Source of the DNA: Colimorpha sp045597845
GTDB taxonomy: Bacteria > Bacteroidota > Bacteroidia > Bacteroidales > P3
NCBI GenBank assembly: GCA_045597845.1
Contig: JAZLKZ010000131.1
Location: forward strand, 1 to 16,907
Direction of reading: 5' to 3'
Length of the DNA: 16,907 bases
Made by a program: the position numbers and the translations under genes. The notes under the pieces were generated by a model, which ran no database searches, had not been told where the DNA came from, and saw nothing but the letters and a program-made list of their open reading frames with translations. This document shows positions 1 through 7,778 of this stretch, piece after piece. Position 1 is the stretch's first letter, and each line of letters begins with the position of its first letter.

Positions 1-1
1 T

Positions 2-2995
2 TACATTGATGACATCACGCTCCAGCAGGTGCCTGATTGTCCCCCAGTGTCAGACATCGCCATTGCGGCTATTGATTCCAACATGCTCTCGCTTACTTGG
101 ACCGACTCTGTCAACACCTCTTGGTCGCTTGAATATGGTCCCGAAGGCTTCACTCCTGGCGAAGGTACTTCCATCAATGTCAGCTCACTGCCTGTTACCA
201 TCAATGGCCTTGCATCGGGTACTCGCTACACGTTCATCGTAACTCCCGATTGCTTCGGCTTGGTATATCCTACTTCCGCTACTTTCCGTACCGCTGGTAC
301 TTATTACGAGGTGCCTTTCGTTTGTGACTTCGAGAATGAGACTAACAATGCCAAGTTGGTCTTTGAAAATGGTACAAACCTCAATGCTTGGAACATCGGA
401 ACGGCTACCAACAATGGTGGTACCCACAGTCTCTACATCTCTAACGACCATGGTACTTCCAACGCCTACAACATGACCGCTTCTGGTGTCAGCTACGCTT
501 ACGTCAACCTCAACCTCCCTGCTGGCGACTACGAATACAGCTTTGATTGGAAGGCTCAGGGTGAATCTACTTACGACTACATCCAGGTGGCTCTCGTTCC
601 TGTATATGAGGATATTGAGTCTATCAATGGAACTACCGTGCCTTCGGGTATGACTGCTTCTGCTGTTCCTGATTCTTGGATTTCACTCCATCCTGGTGTG
701 AAACTCAACCTTGACTCTACCTGGACCACTATCTCCGATGTGGTTACGTTGCCGCAGTCTGGCATTTACCATCTTGTCTTTACTTGGCGTAATGATGGTG
801 GTGGCGGTGCTCAGCCTCCTGCAGCTATCGATAACGTAATCTTCTCTCGCAGCACTTGTACGCGTCCTGCTGACCTCACGGTCTCCAACATCACTACACA
901 TGATGCTACGCTTTCTTGGATAGAGATGGGTACTGCTTCTCAGTGGCTCTACTCTATAGATGGTGGTGCTGAACAACTTGCAACGACTACCAACGTAACC
1001 TTCCACAACCTCGCTTCAAGTACTGCGCATCTTTTCCAGGTACGTAGTCTCTGTGGAATTGGCGACACCAGCTTTGCCGCTGAATTGCGCTTTGCAACTC
1101 TCTGCGACCTCGCTTCTGCCATCGATACTTTCTACGAGGACTTTGAGTTCTACAATGGCGTTGCCTACAATGTAGAAGGTGAATACCCCCACTGCTGGGA
1201 TGTATATTCCAATGGTACCGATAGCAAGTATATCTCCCATGTTACTGGCTCTGGCTTATATTGGTATCCCAATTCGGGATCTAAGTGTTTGACGATGACC
1301 TCGGGTTCTACTACAACCTATGGTGATACCAAGATTGTTCGTCTGCCTGAATTTGCTGAACCTGTCAATACTTTGACGGTTTCTTGGTATATGGCTACTG
1401 AAAGCAGCACAAACGGAACCTTCTATGTCGGCTATATGGTTGGTGATGACTACACTACTGACTTTGTTCCCGTGAAGACCATCCCCGCCAGCGCAGCTAC
1501 TGTAAATACAAATGGAGGTGTCTTCGATACCGTTACTTTTGAGAATGCTCCAGATTCGGCTAGGTACATCGCTTTCAAATGGTACTACAATAGCACCTTC
1601 TACTCTTGCTGTATCGACGATATCAAGGTCAGCACTACGATGAACTGCTTTGTTCCTACTGACCGCAACGTTGCTACTACGGCTACTACGGCTACTATCT
1701 CTTGGAGCAATCCTGGTGAGTTCAACGTTTCCTATCGTCAGGAAAGTGAGACCGACTGGTCTGAAAACCAGCACATCACTGGCGCTACCAGCGTAACGCT
1801 CTCCAACCTTGTTCCCGCTACTACTTACCTCTATCGTATGCAGCGTATCTGCGAAAATGGCGACACTTCCAACTATGCTACGGGAAGCTTCGTTACCGAC
1901 AGTATGATCTGTGCCGTTCCTACGGGTCTCGCTGTTTCCAACATCCAGTTTGATGCTGTAACGCTTTCTTGGACCGCCGAAGGTAACGACGCCGAGTATG
2001 TGGCTCACGTCTTCAGCACTCACCACGATGTCTATGACACCGTTTCTGGCGCCACTACTACCATCACGGGCCTCTATGCCGCCGAAGCGTATCAGGTGGC
2101 TATCCAGCGCTCTTGTGGCTTTGGCTACTACAGCGAGTGGAGCGATACGATCAGCTTCAGCACACCTACTTGTGAACCCGTTACCAACGTTATCGTTACC
2201 GCCATTGAAGGTTCTAACAACGTTTCGGTTGCTTGGACGGCTGCCGAAGGTACCGACACTTGGCAGATTGAGTATGGTTTCACTGGCTTCGGTCAGGGAG
2301 AAGGCACCATCATTACCGTCAACACCAATCCTTATGTTGTTACCGGTCTTGAGGGAATGATGCCATACGACTTCTATGTACGCACCTCTTGCGGCGAAGG
2401 TTGGACCAGTAATTGGAGCAACGTGGCCCAAGTAGTTACCGACATGCCCGACGTCGTGTGCGCTACCGTTGAAGGCGTAGAAGTCAATGTTGACGGCAAC
2501 TATGTGGTCATCAACTGGAACGAGGTCGAGAACGCCATCAGCTATGAACTCGAATACGGCACCGTTGGATTCTCCATCGGCCAGGGGACCAGTGTTGACA
2601 ACCTTTCTGCTTTGGCATATTCCATCACCGATATGCCTAACGGAAACTACGAGGTCTATGTACGTGCCAACTGCGGCGAGTCCAACTATGGTCCTTGGTC
2701 GCAGAGTGCTACCTTCAGCGTGCTGGTTGGCATCAACGACGCCGAGGACGACATGCAGCTCTCGCTCTATCCCAATCCTGCAACGCAGACCACCACCATC
2801 AGCCTCTCTGGCTTTGCCGGCAAGGTTAATGTAGAGGTCGTGGACCTCAACGGCCGTGTGGCAGCAAGCGAGAATATGGAATGCAACGGCAACTGTGTGA
2901 AGACCATGAATGTGGTTGACCTCGCACAGGGTACCTATTTTGTGCGCATCTATGGCGACAATGTGAACATGGTTCGCAAACTTGTCGTAAGATAG
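2..2995 (+). CDS. Multidomain FN3/jelly-roll surface protein with T9SS type A sorting domain (5' partial)
   Basis: Probable exported adhesin or carbohydrate-binding surface protein, carried across the outer membrane by the type IX secretion system. The frame is open from base 2 (first residues YIDDITLQQ, a typical end of a jelly-roll domain), so the gene begins upstream and the GTG at 29 is not a real start. Counting from base 2 (997 residues), I see FN3 at about 11-97, a jelly-roll (choice-of-anchor-J-like) domain at about 99-283 ending AIDNVIFS, FN3 at 286-366, a second jelly-roll at 375-546 ending CCIDDIKVS, then four FN3 repeats at about 548-908, each with a paired Cys pattern (C near the start, CG or RSCG near the end). 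The C-terminus (about 919-997) has the hallmarks of a T9SS type A domain: LYPNPA, a VVDLNGR strand and a final GTYFVRIYG...VRKLVVR. Signal peptide and ligand are outside view. The sorting domain is near certain; the adhesin role is inferred. Confidence 0.9.
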   Translation, partial: YIDDITLQQVPDCPPVSDIAIAAIDSNMLSLTWTDSVNTSWSLEYGPEGFTPGEGTSINVSSLPVTINGLASGTRYTFIVTPDCFGLVYPTSATFRTAGTYYEVPFVCDFENETNNAKLVFENGTNLNAWNIGTATNNGGTHSLYISNDHGTSNAYNMTASGVSYAYVNLNLPAGDYEYSFDWKAQGESTYDYIQVALVPVYEDIESINGTTVPSGMTASAVPDSWISLHPGVKLNLDSTWTTISDVVTLPQSGIYHLVFTWRNDGGGGAQPPAAIDNVIFSRSTCTRPADLTVSNITTHDATLSWIEMGTASQWLYSIDGGAEQLATTTNVTFHNLASSTAHLFQVRSLCGIGDTSFAAELRFATLCDLASAIDTFYEDFEFYNGVAYNVEGEYPHCWDVYSNGTDSKYISHVTGSGLYWYPNSGSKCLTMTSGSTTTYGDTKIVRLPEFAEPVNTLTVSWYMATESSTNGTFYVGYMVGDDYTTDFVPVKTIPASAATVNTNGGVFDTVTFENAPDSARYIAFKWYYNSTFYSCCIDDIKVSTTMNCFVPTDRNVATTATTATISWSNPGEFNVSYRQESETDWSENQHITGATSVTLSNLVPATTYLYRMQRICENGDTSNYATGSFVTDSMICAVPTGLAVSNIQFDAVTLSWTAEGNDAEYVAHVFSTHHDVYDTVSGATTTITGLYAAEAYQVAIQRSCGFGYYSEWSDTISFSTPTCEPVTNVIVTAIEGSNNVSVAWTAAEGTDTWQIEYGFTGFGQGEGTIITVNTNPYVVTGLEGMMPYDFYVRTSCGEGWTSNWSNVAQVVTDMPDVVCATVEGVEVNVDGNYVVINWNEVENAISYELEYGTVGFSIGQGTSVDNLSALAYSITDMPNGNYEVYVRANCGESNYGPWSQSATFSVLVGINDAEDDMQLSLYPNPATQTTTISLSGFAGKVNVEVVDLNGRVAASENMECNGNCVKTMNVVDLAQGTYFVRIYGDNVNMVRKLVVR

Positions 2996-3016
2996 TAACT
3001 TGTGCATAAGATATGC

Positions 3017-3053
3017 AATAGCGGTCCCGCAGCTGCGGGACCGCTATTTTTTT
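3017..3053 (+). terminator. Intrinsic terminator of the FN3/T9SS gene
   Basis: A perfect 32-nt palindrome at 3017-3048 (half-site AATAGCGGTCCCGCAG) is followed by a run of seven T at 3047-3053, 22 nt after the stop codon. It is GC-rich in the stem, as expected for a Rho-independent terminator. There is no spacer, so the loop must form by opening the central bases. Confidence 0.9.
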
Positions 3054-3130
3054 GCAACGCAACAATGGCTGTTGTTGGCTGTTGAAAGTTTTCAATGTGG
3101 AAAATATATTCTCAAGTCATTAAAATTTCG

Positions 3131-3138
3131 TATATTTG
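3131..3138 (+). promoter_or_regulatory. Bacteroidota -7 promoter element for the small lipoproteins
   Basis: TATATTTG fits the Bacteroidota -7 consensus TAnnTTTG and lies 54 nt before the ATG at 3193, after the terminator of the previous gene. I see no convincing -33 TTTG at the usual spacing, so the assignment rests on the -7 box and position. Confidence 0.5.
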
Positions 3139-3192
3139 CAAAAATTTTTGTTTCTTATTCCGTTGCGGTAGTATCGCTCTAATAATCAATTT

Positions 3193-3411
3193 ATGAAGAA
3201 AGTATTGCTTTTTGGCTGTGTTTTGGCTTCGCTTTGCTTGTTTTCGTGCAACAAGGAGAAGACCTGTCATTGTTCGGTGTTGGGCTCTCAGGATGTACGC
3301 GTAATCACGCTGAAGGGTGAAAATTGCGAAGATCTCAAGTCGGTGGAATATTCCGACCCGGTGCATGTCGAATCCCGCATCAACGAAGATCTGCTTTGTA
3401 TGGAAATGTAG
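3193..3411 (+). CDS. Small Cys-rich lipoprotein A (72 aa)
   Basis: Short secreted lipoprotein of unknown function. The N-terminus MKKVLLFGCVLASLCLFSC is a type II signal peptide, with Cys19 the predicted lipidated residue. The mature part is about 54 residues with four further cysteines: C25 and C27 (TCHC), C45 (ENCEDL) and C69 close to the end, enough for two disulfides or a small metal site. The same pattern (CxC, NCE/S, terminal C) recurs in the genes at 3472 and 3808, so the three look like paralogues. The ATG at 3193 is chosen because the signal peptide begins there. Probably co-transcribed with the next gene, whose ATG is 60 nt after this stop. Function not recognised. Confidence 0.75.
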   Translation: MKKVLLFGCVLASLCLFSCNKEKTCHCSVLGSQDVRVITLKGENCEDLKSVEYSDPVHVESRINEDLLCMEM

Positions 3412-3471
3412 TTTAACCTCCTTTTGACAACGTATTACGGCGGTTTGGCAAAAGACTTAAAATATGGAAAA

Positions 3472-3711
3472 ATGAAAAAGATATCAATTATAGCCCTTTT
3501 TGTAGCATTTGTTTGTGTGTCTTGCGTGAAAGAACGCACCTGTGGGTGCACTGCCACCGAGGTCGCCAATGCGTCTCAGGAATTGCTGACGGTTGATGGC
3601 AGCATCAACTGTGAAGATGTTACCACGATGGGTTTTGACGAGATGATTGGCGGAGAATATGTAACTTCTGTTCAGAAAGTGAATTGTGTTGAACTTTCAG
3701 TCAAGAAATAA
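3472..3711 (+). CDS. Small Cys-rich lipoprotein B (79 aa)
   Basis: Second member of the mini-lipoprotein group. The frame can be opened from a TTG at 3424, but the ATG at 3472 gives a clean lipoprotein signal (MKKISIIALFVAFVCVSC, Cys18 lipidated), so I take 3472. The mature chain has C24 and C26 (RTCGC), C47 (INCEDV) and C72 (NC near the end), matching lipoprotein A in spacing. KEKTCHC in A and KERTCGC here, and ENCEDL and INCEDV, are the clearest shared blocks. It ends just before the strong hairpin at 3734-3775. No function recognised; envelope location is inferred from the lipobox. Confidence 0.75.
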   Translation: MKKISIIALFVAFVCVSCVKERTCGCTATEVANASQELLTVDGSINCEDVTTMGFDEMIGGEYVTSVQKVNCVELSVKK

Positions 3712-3733
3712 CCGATAGTTGTAGAAGACAGAA

Positions 3734-3775
3734 AAACAAAGAAAGGTACTCCTCTCGGAGTACCTTTCTTTGTTT
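3734..3775. terminator. Bidirectional intrinsic terminator between convergent lipoprotein genes
   Basis: A 19-bp perfect stem (3734-3752 with 3757-3775) closes a 4-nt TCTC loop. The lower stem is A-rich on the left and T-rich on the right, so both strands supply a U-tract. It sits between the stop of lipoprotein B (+, 3711) and the stop of lipoprotein C (-, 3808) and should serve both. Confidence 0.9.
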
Positions 3776-3807
3776 AGGGTGAATCGAGAGATCTCTGTAA
3801 ATAATTG

Positions 3808-4023
3808 TCAATTCTCCAAATCCCACTCGCAGATGGAATAGAGTCTTATTTCGTTCCAAACAATCATTTCGCTGCAATTCTCTTTGCTCGCCTTGACTTC
3901 TTCTTTGGAGAAGTAGATGTGCGATCCGTCGTAGCCATAGCAATGGCATCGCTTGTTGCATGATACTGCAGATAATAAGAACAGCGTGGCAAGGCATGTG
4001 AAAATGAGTTTCTTCGATTTCAT
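3808..4023 (-). CDS. Small Cys-rich lipoprotein C (71 aa)
   Basis: Third mini-lipoprotein, on the opposite strand. The signal peptide ends in a lipobox at SAVSC (Cys22 lipidated). The mature protein has C26 and C28 (NKRCHC), C50 (ENCSEM) and C65 (SICEW). The CNK...CHC start and the ENC block align with lipoprotein A, while the last spacer is shorter (14 residues between the last two Cys against 23-24 in A and B). It starts 25 nt after the flippase stop on the same strand, so it is probably the last gene of that transcript. Function unknown. The facing arrangement with A and B suggests local duplication with inversion, followed by divergence. Confidence 0.72.
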   Translation of the reverse strand: MKSKKLIFTCLATLFLLSAVSCNKRCHCYGYDGSHIYFSKEEVKASKENCSEMIVWNEIRLYSICEWDLEN

Positions 4024-4048
4024 GGTATGAATATTGTGTGTAGGGTGT

Positions 4049-5536
4049 TTATCTTCTTAAAAGTTTTTTTATGATTGGCATGATGAGTGCTTTTTCCTTC
4101 CAGCATACAATGGCTACATATATGAGTAGCAGCAAAGTGTTGAACGCCAGCCTCCAGCCCAAGGCTTCGGGGCGAATGTAAACGCTGATTCCAAAGATTG
4201 CCAGAGCAATGAGGAAATAGGTGATGATAGTTCCAATGGGGTAGGGTACATGGTAGTGCTTTTGTCCTACGAAATAGGAAAGCAACATGCAAGTGCCATA
4301 GCCAACGAGTCCTCCCCATGCACAAGCCATATAGCCGATCTTAGGCACGAAGATAAAGTTTACGGCAAGTAGCATCACGCATCCCACTGTCGAGAAAATG
4401 GCGCCCCACCAGGTCTTTTCGATGAGCTTGTACCAAAACGAGAGGTTGAAATAGATTCCCATGAATATTTCGGCCATCATTACGATGGGAACGGCTTTGA
4501 CGCCTTCTCTGTATTTCCCGTCCACTATAAGCTGCAGAATGTCCATGTAGCATACCACGGCGAGAAATGCCAACAAGGTGAAAATCACAAAATATTTCAT
4601 TACCAGCGCTTGGGTTTCCTTGCTTTTGGCATCTTTCCCGGAACCAAAAACGAAAGGCTCGTAGGCATAGCGGAAAGCTTGTGTTATCATTGCCATAATC
4701 ATGGCAATTTTGATGCATGCTCCGTATATTCCAAGTTGTACGTCTCCTTCTTGTCCGGGCATGATGAAACGGTAACAGATCTTGTCGGCCACTTGGTTGA
4801 GGATGCCGGCGATGCCGAGCAGCAAAATGGGCCAAGCATAGCGCAACATCTGTTTTAGCAGTTTCCAATCCATTCCGTTGCTCAGTAGTTTCAGTTCGGG
4901 AATGAATCCGAAGGTGACAACAGCCGTGCAGAACAGGTTGACTTTGAATATATAACCTACAAGGTTGTCGGAATGATACCATCCCATCAGTTCGGGATGG
5001 GAAACTGCCAATTTGGGCGCAACTAAGAAGATAAAGAGGTTGAGTCCGATGTTCAAGATGATGAACAAAAGCTTCAGCGTGGCGAATTTCCACGCTTTTC
5101 CTTGCTTTCTCAAAAGGGCGAAAAGAATGGCCTGAAACGCGTCAAGTCCCACCACTCCAGCCATGATAGTGATGTATTCTGGGTGCGATTCGTAGCCAAG
5201 ATTGTGCGATATAGGGCCAATGAATATGTTTACCAATAGCACAAAAGCGACAGCAACAGCCCCGACAGAGATGCTGGCGGTTGAAAAAGCCTTGTTCGGG
5301 TTCACTCCCTCTTTGTTTGAGAAATAGAAGAATGTGGTCTCCATGCCAAATGTGAGTATCACCAAAAGTAACGCCGTGTAGGCGTAGATGTTGGTGATGA
5401 TTCCATAGTCGCCGGTTTCGGCGGCTATCTTGTAGGTGTATAGCGGCACGAGCAGATAGTTGAGAAATCTTCCGATAATGCTGCTAAGTCCGTAAATTGC
5501 AGTGTCAGAAACTAAAGATTTGAGTGAACGAGACAT
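4049..5536 (-). CDS. Wzx-type polysaccharide flippase (MATE/MVF superfamily), 495 aa
   Basis: Integral inner-membrane protein expected to flip lipid-linked oligosaccharides or another polysaccharide precursor. It is hydrophobic over its whole length with the usual 12-14 membrane segments of the oligosaccharide flippase family. The N-terminus is typical: a short basic head (MSRSLKSL), then SDTAIYGLSSIIGRFLNYLL and the PLYT motif at the end of TM1, followed by the 'YGIITNIYAYTALLLVILTFGMET' type of second helix. A hydrophilic central stretch near GSGKDAKSKETQ splits the two halves, and the tail is basic (KKLLRR). No glycosyltransferases surround it, so its substrate (O-antigen, exopolysaccharide or lipoprotein glycan) cannot be told. 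A small lipoprotein gene follows after 25 nt. Family assignment is firm; substrate is unknown. Confidence 0.88.
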   Translation of the reverse strand: MSRSLKSLVSDTAIYGLSSIIGRFLNYLLVPLYTYKIAAETGDYGIITNIYAYTALLLVILTFGMETTFFYFSNKEGVNPNKAFSTASISVGAVAVAFVLLVNIFIGPISHNLGYESHPEYITIMAGVVGLDAFQAILFALLRKQGKAWKFATLKLLFIILNIGLNLFIFLVAPKLAVSHPELMGWYHSDNLVGYIFKVNLFCTAVVTFGFIPELKLLSNGMDWKLLKQMLRYAWPILLLGIAGILNQVADKICYRFIMPGQEGDVQLGIYGACIKIAMIMAMITQAFRYAYEPFVFGSGKDAKSKETQALVMKYFVIFTLLAFLAVVCYMDILQLIVDGKYREGVKAVPIVMMAEIFMGIYFNLSFWYKLIEKTWWGAIFSTVGCVMLLAVNFIFVPKIGYMACAWGGLVGYGTCMLLSYFVGQKHYHVPYPIGTIITYFLIALAIFGISVYIRPEALGWRLAFNTLLLLIYVAIVCWKEKALIMPIIKKLLRR

Positions 5537-5865
5537 AAAAAATGTTAAAAAAACGTTGACTGGGGAAAAACGACATTAAAGAATTCCACTATCGTTGAAA
5601 ACGAAACCAGAAATGAATATGATGTGTGATATTGCTGTAAATATTTGTAGTGTATTGGATTATAAATGTGATTCAAATGGCTGGAACTTATCGTTAGGTA
5701 CTTTCTGGTTATCGAGAACTGCCTTCCGTACCGAGATTTGTTGCCACCTTATTACATTATAACGCAGACAGTAGATTGTTATTATTCACTTTTTTTATTT
5801 ATCTTTGCAATAGAATTATGATATAAGTCGAACGAGGGTCGGCGGTTTGTGAAAACATTAGTCTA
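5537..5865. other. 329-bp intergenic region between divergent genes
   Basis: AT-rich spacer between the divergent flippase (-) and GH20-like lipoprotein (+) genes. I see no coding potential on either strand and no strong hairpin. The only recognisable element is the + strand promoter at 5776-5807, and I could not find a clear TAnnTTTG box for the flippase on the - strand. The long leader may hold regulatory sequence that I cannot read. Confidence 0.5.
5776..5807 (+). promoter_or_regulatory. Bacteroidota-type promoter (-33 TTG / -7 TATCTTTG)
   Basis: TATCTTTG at 5800-5807 is an exact TAnnTTTG element, and TTG at 5776-5778 lies 21 nt upstream, a fitting -33 spacing. Transcription would start near 5812 and leave a leader of about 50 nt before the TTG start at 5866. 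Confidence 0.65.
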
Positions 5866-7119
5866 TTGAACAGGAAATTATTTTTATATGGAATGATTTT
5901 TTTCTTGACGCTCGTGTCTTGCGGCAAGAAGGCGAAGGTGGAAACCTATTCCATCATTCCGGAACCGGTCAGCATTGAGTGCTCTCAGCATTATTACAAA
6001 TATACCCCATCCACAAAAATCTGTCTTGACGGGTTGGGCAGAAACAGCAATCTCGCAGATTATCTTACCCGTACGCTGAGAGAATTTCATTTCAAGCCTC
6101 GCTTTATAGGGATATCCACTTCCAATAGTTTGGTGTTGCGCTTGCTTCCTGCTTCGGCAATGTCTCATCCCGATGAATATTCATTGCACATCAGCGACTC
6201 TGGAATCTGTATCGCTTCGGCTACCGAAGAAGGTCTTTTCTATGGCCTTCAGACATTTATACAGATGCTTCCCGAAGACGTTAAGAAGGTGCGTTACAAC
6301 TCTGTGTCGCTTCCGTATTGTTCTATCGTCGACTATCCAAGATATGAGTGGCGCGCCTTCAGAATTGACGCCGTGGACAATAAATATCCGATGAGCGAAA
6401 TAAAACGCTATGTCTCCGTTATGTCGTTCTATAAACTCAATCGACTTCACATGCGTCTCGGCGGTATTGGCGACGAGAATGACGACAAAATGTATTCCTA
6501 TACGGAATTATGCGATTTGGAGCGTTTTGCGAAACAAAACTATGTAGAGCTTGTCTTGGAATGTGATTCGTGCGACGATGAGACTCTTGTGGAACTCTCG
6601 TCTGTGCGCTCGGTTGAGGCCGACAAGCTTATTTCAACCTCTGAAACATCGCTTCGTAGAGGCTACCGTTTCGACCCGCTAATCGAGGTTGAGAATGGTG
6701 GCGGACTATTCGAGATAGACAGTGTGTCGTCGATCGACGAATTTGAATATCGTATGCTGCCTGCAATCTGCGCTTTTGCCGAATGTGTGTGGACACCTCG
6801 TTCCGCAAAGCAATGGCCTGATTTTCGCCGCCGTATCGAGTCGCACAAACTTCGTTTGGAAAACATGAAGTATAGTTACCACATGGGGTCTTTCGAACCC
6901 GTGGTGCGTTGGCTGTGCACTCCTGACGGGTCTTGGCTGGCATTGCTCGAATGTGAAGTGTATGGCGCAAAAATCCACTATACCGTTGATGGACTTGAGC
7001 CAACGATTTCCTCTCCTGTCGTTCACGGTCTAATTGCAGTGCCCGACAGCGTGCAGCTGAAGACACTAGTGGAATACCGAGGCCTTATTCGTGGTGATGT
7101 CAGTGTTTTCACGCATTGA
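5866..7119 (+). CDS. GH20-like lipoprotein lacking the catalytic core (putative pseudoenzyme), 417 aa
   Basis: Built like a beta-N-acetylhexosaminidase of family GH20, but shortened. Residues 1-19 are a lipoprotein signal (FFLTLVSC, Cys19). The TTG start at 5866 is chosen because the next in-frame ATG (5893) would leave only ten residues before the Cys. Residues about 27-140 match the GH20 N-terminal domain (IIPEPVSI; EEGLFYGLQTFIQMLP). Residues 155-198 match the barrel start (DYPRYEWRAFRID, IKRYVSVMSFYKLNRLHMRL), but the family's HWHLTDDQGWR is replaced by HMRLGGIGDEN. After VELVLECDSCDD (about 227-238) the chain jumps to GYRFDPL (266) and AECVWTPRSAKQWPDF (305-320), the last barrel strands, omitting the HxGGDE segment with the catalytic Asp-Glu. 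A CHB_HEX_C-like end (IHYTVDGLEPTISSP) follows. The reading frame is intact. It likely binds a glycan or has another role; hydrolysis is not expected. Confidence 0.78.
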   Translation: MNRKLFLYGMIFFLTLVSCGKKAKVETYSIIPEPVSIECSQHYYKYTPSTKICLDGLGRNSNLADYLTRTLREFHFKPRFIGISTSNSLVLRLLPASAMSHPDEYSLHISDSGICIASATEEGLFYGLQTFIQMLPEDVKKVRYNSVSLPYCSIVDYPRYEWRAFRIDAVDNKYPMSEIKRYVSVMSFYKLNRLHMRLGGIGDENDDKMYSYTELCDLERFAKQNYVELVLECDSCDDETLVELSSVRSVEADKLISTSETSLRRGYRFDPLIEVENGGGLFEIDSVSSIDEFEYRMLPAICAFAECVWTPRSAKQWPDFRRRIESHKLRLENMKYSYHMGSFEPVVRWLCTPDGSWLALLECEVYGAKIHYTVDGLEPTISSPVVHGLIAVPDSVQLKTLVEYRGLIRGDVSVFTH

Positions 7120-7165
7120 TGTCGGCACTAAGGCGAGTTGTGGTGCGCGGCAACGTTTCCCCCAA

Positions 7166-7621
7166 TTAGAAACAATATCTTGCACTTAGGGCGAATGACC
7201 AATACAACGCCCTGAGGTTGAAAATGTCTGTGCTTGGACGCAAATCCAGCGAGAGCTGCAATGGAATGGGAAGTTGATAGCTGATTCCCGCTTGTGCGGC
7301 AATTCCGATACCTAACGGGTTGTATTCGGTATCGTGGTCGGTGTATATTCTCAAGGATGGTCCGCAACCGAGATAACCGCAAAAGCCAAGTCCAATATCC
7401 CATCTCCATTGATAAAGTCCAATAAAATCAAAGAAATCCCTGTCTTGATGGTTGCAAGGACCCAGGTCAAACTCAAAACCTCCGTTTGTGGTTGTCGCTT
7501 GCCATGACAGTTCAATGTCGTAGCCGCCCAATACGCCTACTCGTACGCCGATGTTGTTCTGTGCATGCAATCCCGATGAGGCAAGTAATAGCAATGCGGC
7601 CAATAATAAATTCTTTTTCAT
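7166..7621 (-). CDS. Small outer-membrane beta-barrel protein, 151 aa
   Basis: Short secreted protein with a Sec signal peptide (MKKNLLLAALLLLASSGLHA, cleavage before QNN) and a mature part made of alternating amphipathic strands rich in Gly and aromatics (IGVRVGVLGGYDIEL, WDIGLGFCGYLGCGPSLRIY, GIGIAAQAGISYQL). The last residue is Phe, preceded by alternating hydrophobics (SFALSARYCF), as in proteins folded by the BAM complex. The ATG at 7621 is chosen over an upstream in-frame start at 7678 because the signal peptide begins there. It converges on the GH20-like gene with only 46 nt between the two stop codons and no clear terminator. Resembles the Bacteroidota 'outer membrane beta-barrel protein' group; specific function unknown. 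Confidence 0.75.
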   Translation of the reverse strand: MKKNLLLAALLLLASSGLHAQNNIGVRVGVLGGYDIELSWQATTTNGGFEFDLGPCNHQDRDFFDFIGLYQWRWDIGLGFCGYLGCGPSLRIYTDHDTEYNPLGIGIAAQAGISYQLPIPLQLSLDLRPSTDIFNLRALYWSFALSARYCF

Positions 7622-7707
7622 GGAGATTCTCTTTGGTGAATAAAATGAATAATGAATCATTCTCCCATAATAACTCACAAGTATGGTGAAATATTATAAA
7701 AAAGTGT

Positions 7708-7715
7708 TATTTTTG
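7708..7715 (+). promoter_or_regulatory. Bacteroidota -7 promoter element for nadE
   Basis: TATTTTTG matches TAnnTTTG, 63 nt before the nadE ATG, in the spacer between divergent genes. No good -33 TTTG is visible at the standard distance. Confidence 0.5.
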
Positions 7716-7778
7716 CAATTAATTCTCTATGGAACAGAATACGCTAATTCTTAAAAACAATCTCAATATCATCACGCT

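Noticed and set aside
1256..3007. 583-codon open frame on the minus strand opposite the FN3 gene
   Set aside because: It is the antisense shadow of a strongly supported multidomain protein. Its translation lacks any recognisable domain, and its length comes from the codon bias of the + strand gene.
3000..3182. 60-codon + strand frame downstream of the FN3 gene
   Set aside because: It runs through the terminator palindrome and the promoter of the lipoprotein gene; no signal or homology is visible.
4341..5093. 250-codon minus-strand frame inside the flippase gene
   Set aside because: It overlaps the flippase in another frame of the same strand and has no hydrophobic or domain pattern of its own.
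7622..7678. 19-residue N-terminal extension of the outer-membrane protein
   Set aside because: It would precede and spoil the clear Sec signal peptide that begins at 7621.
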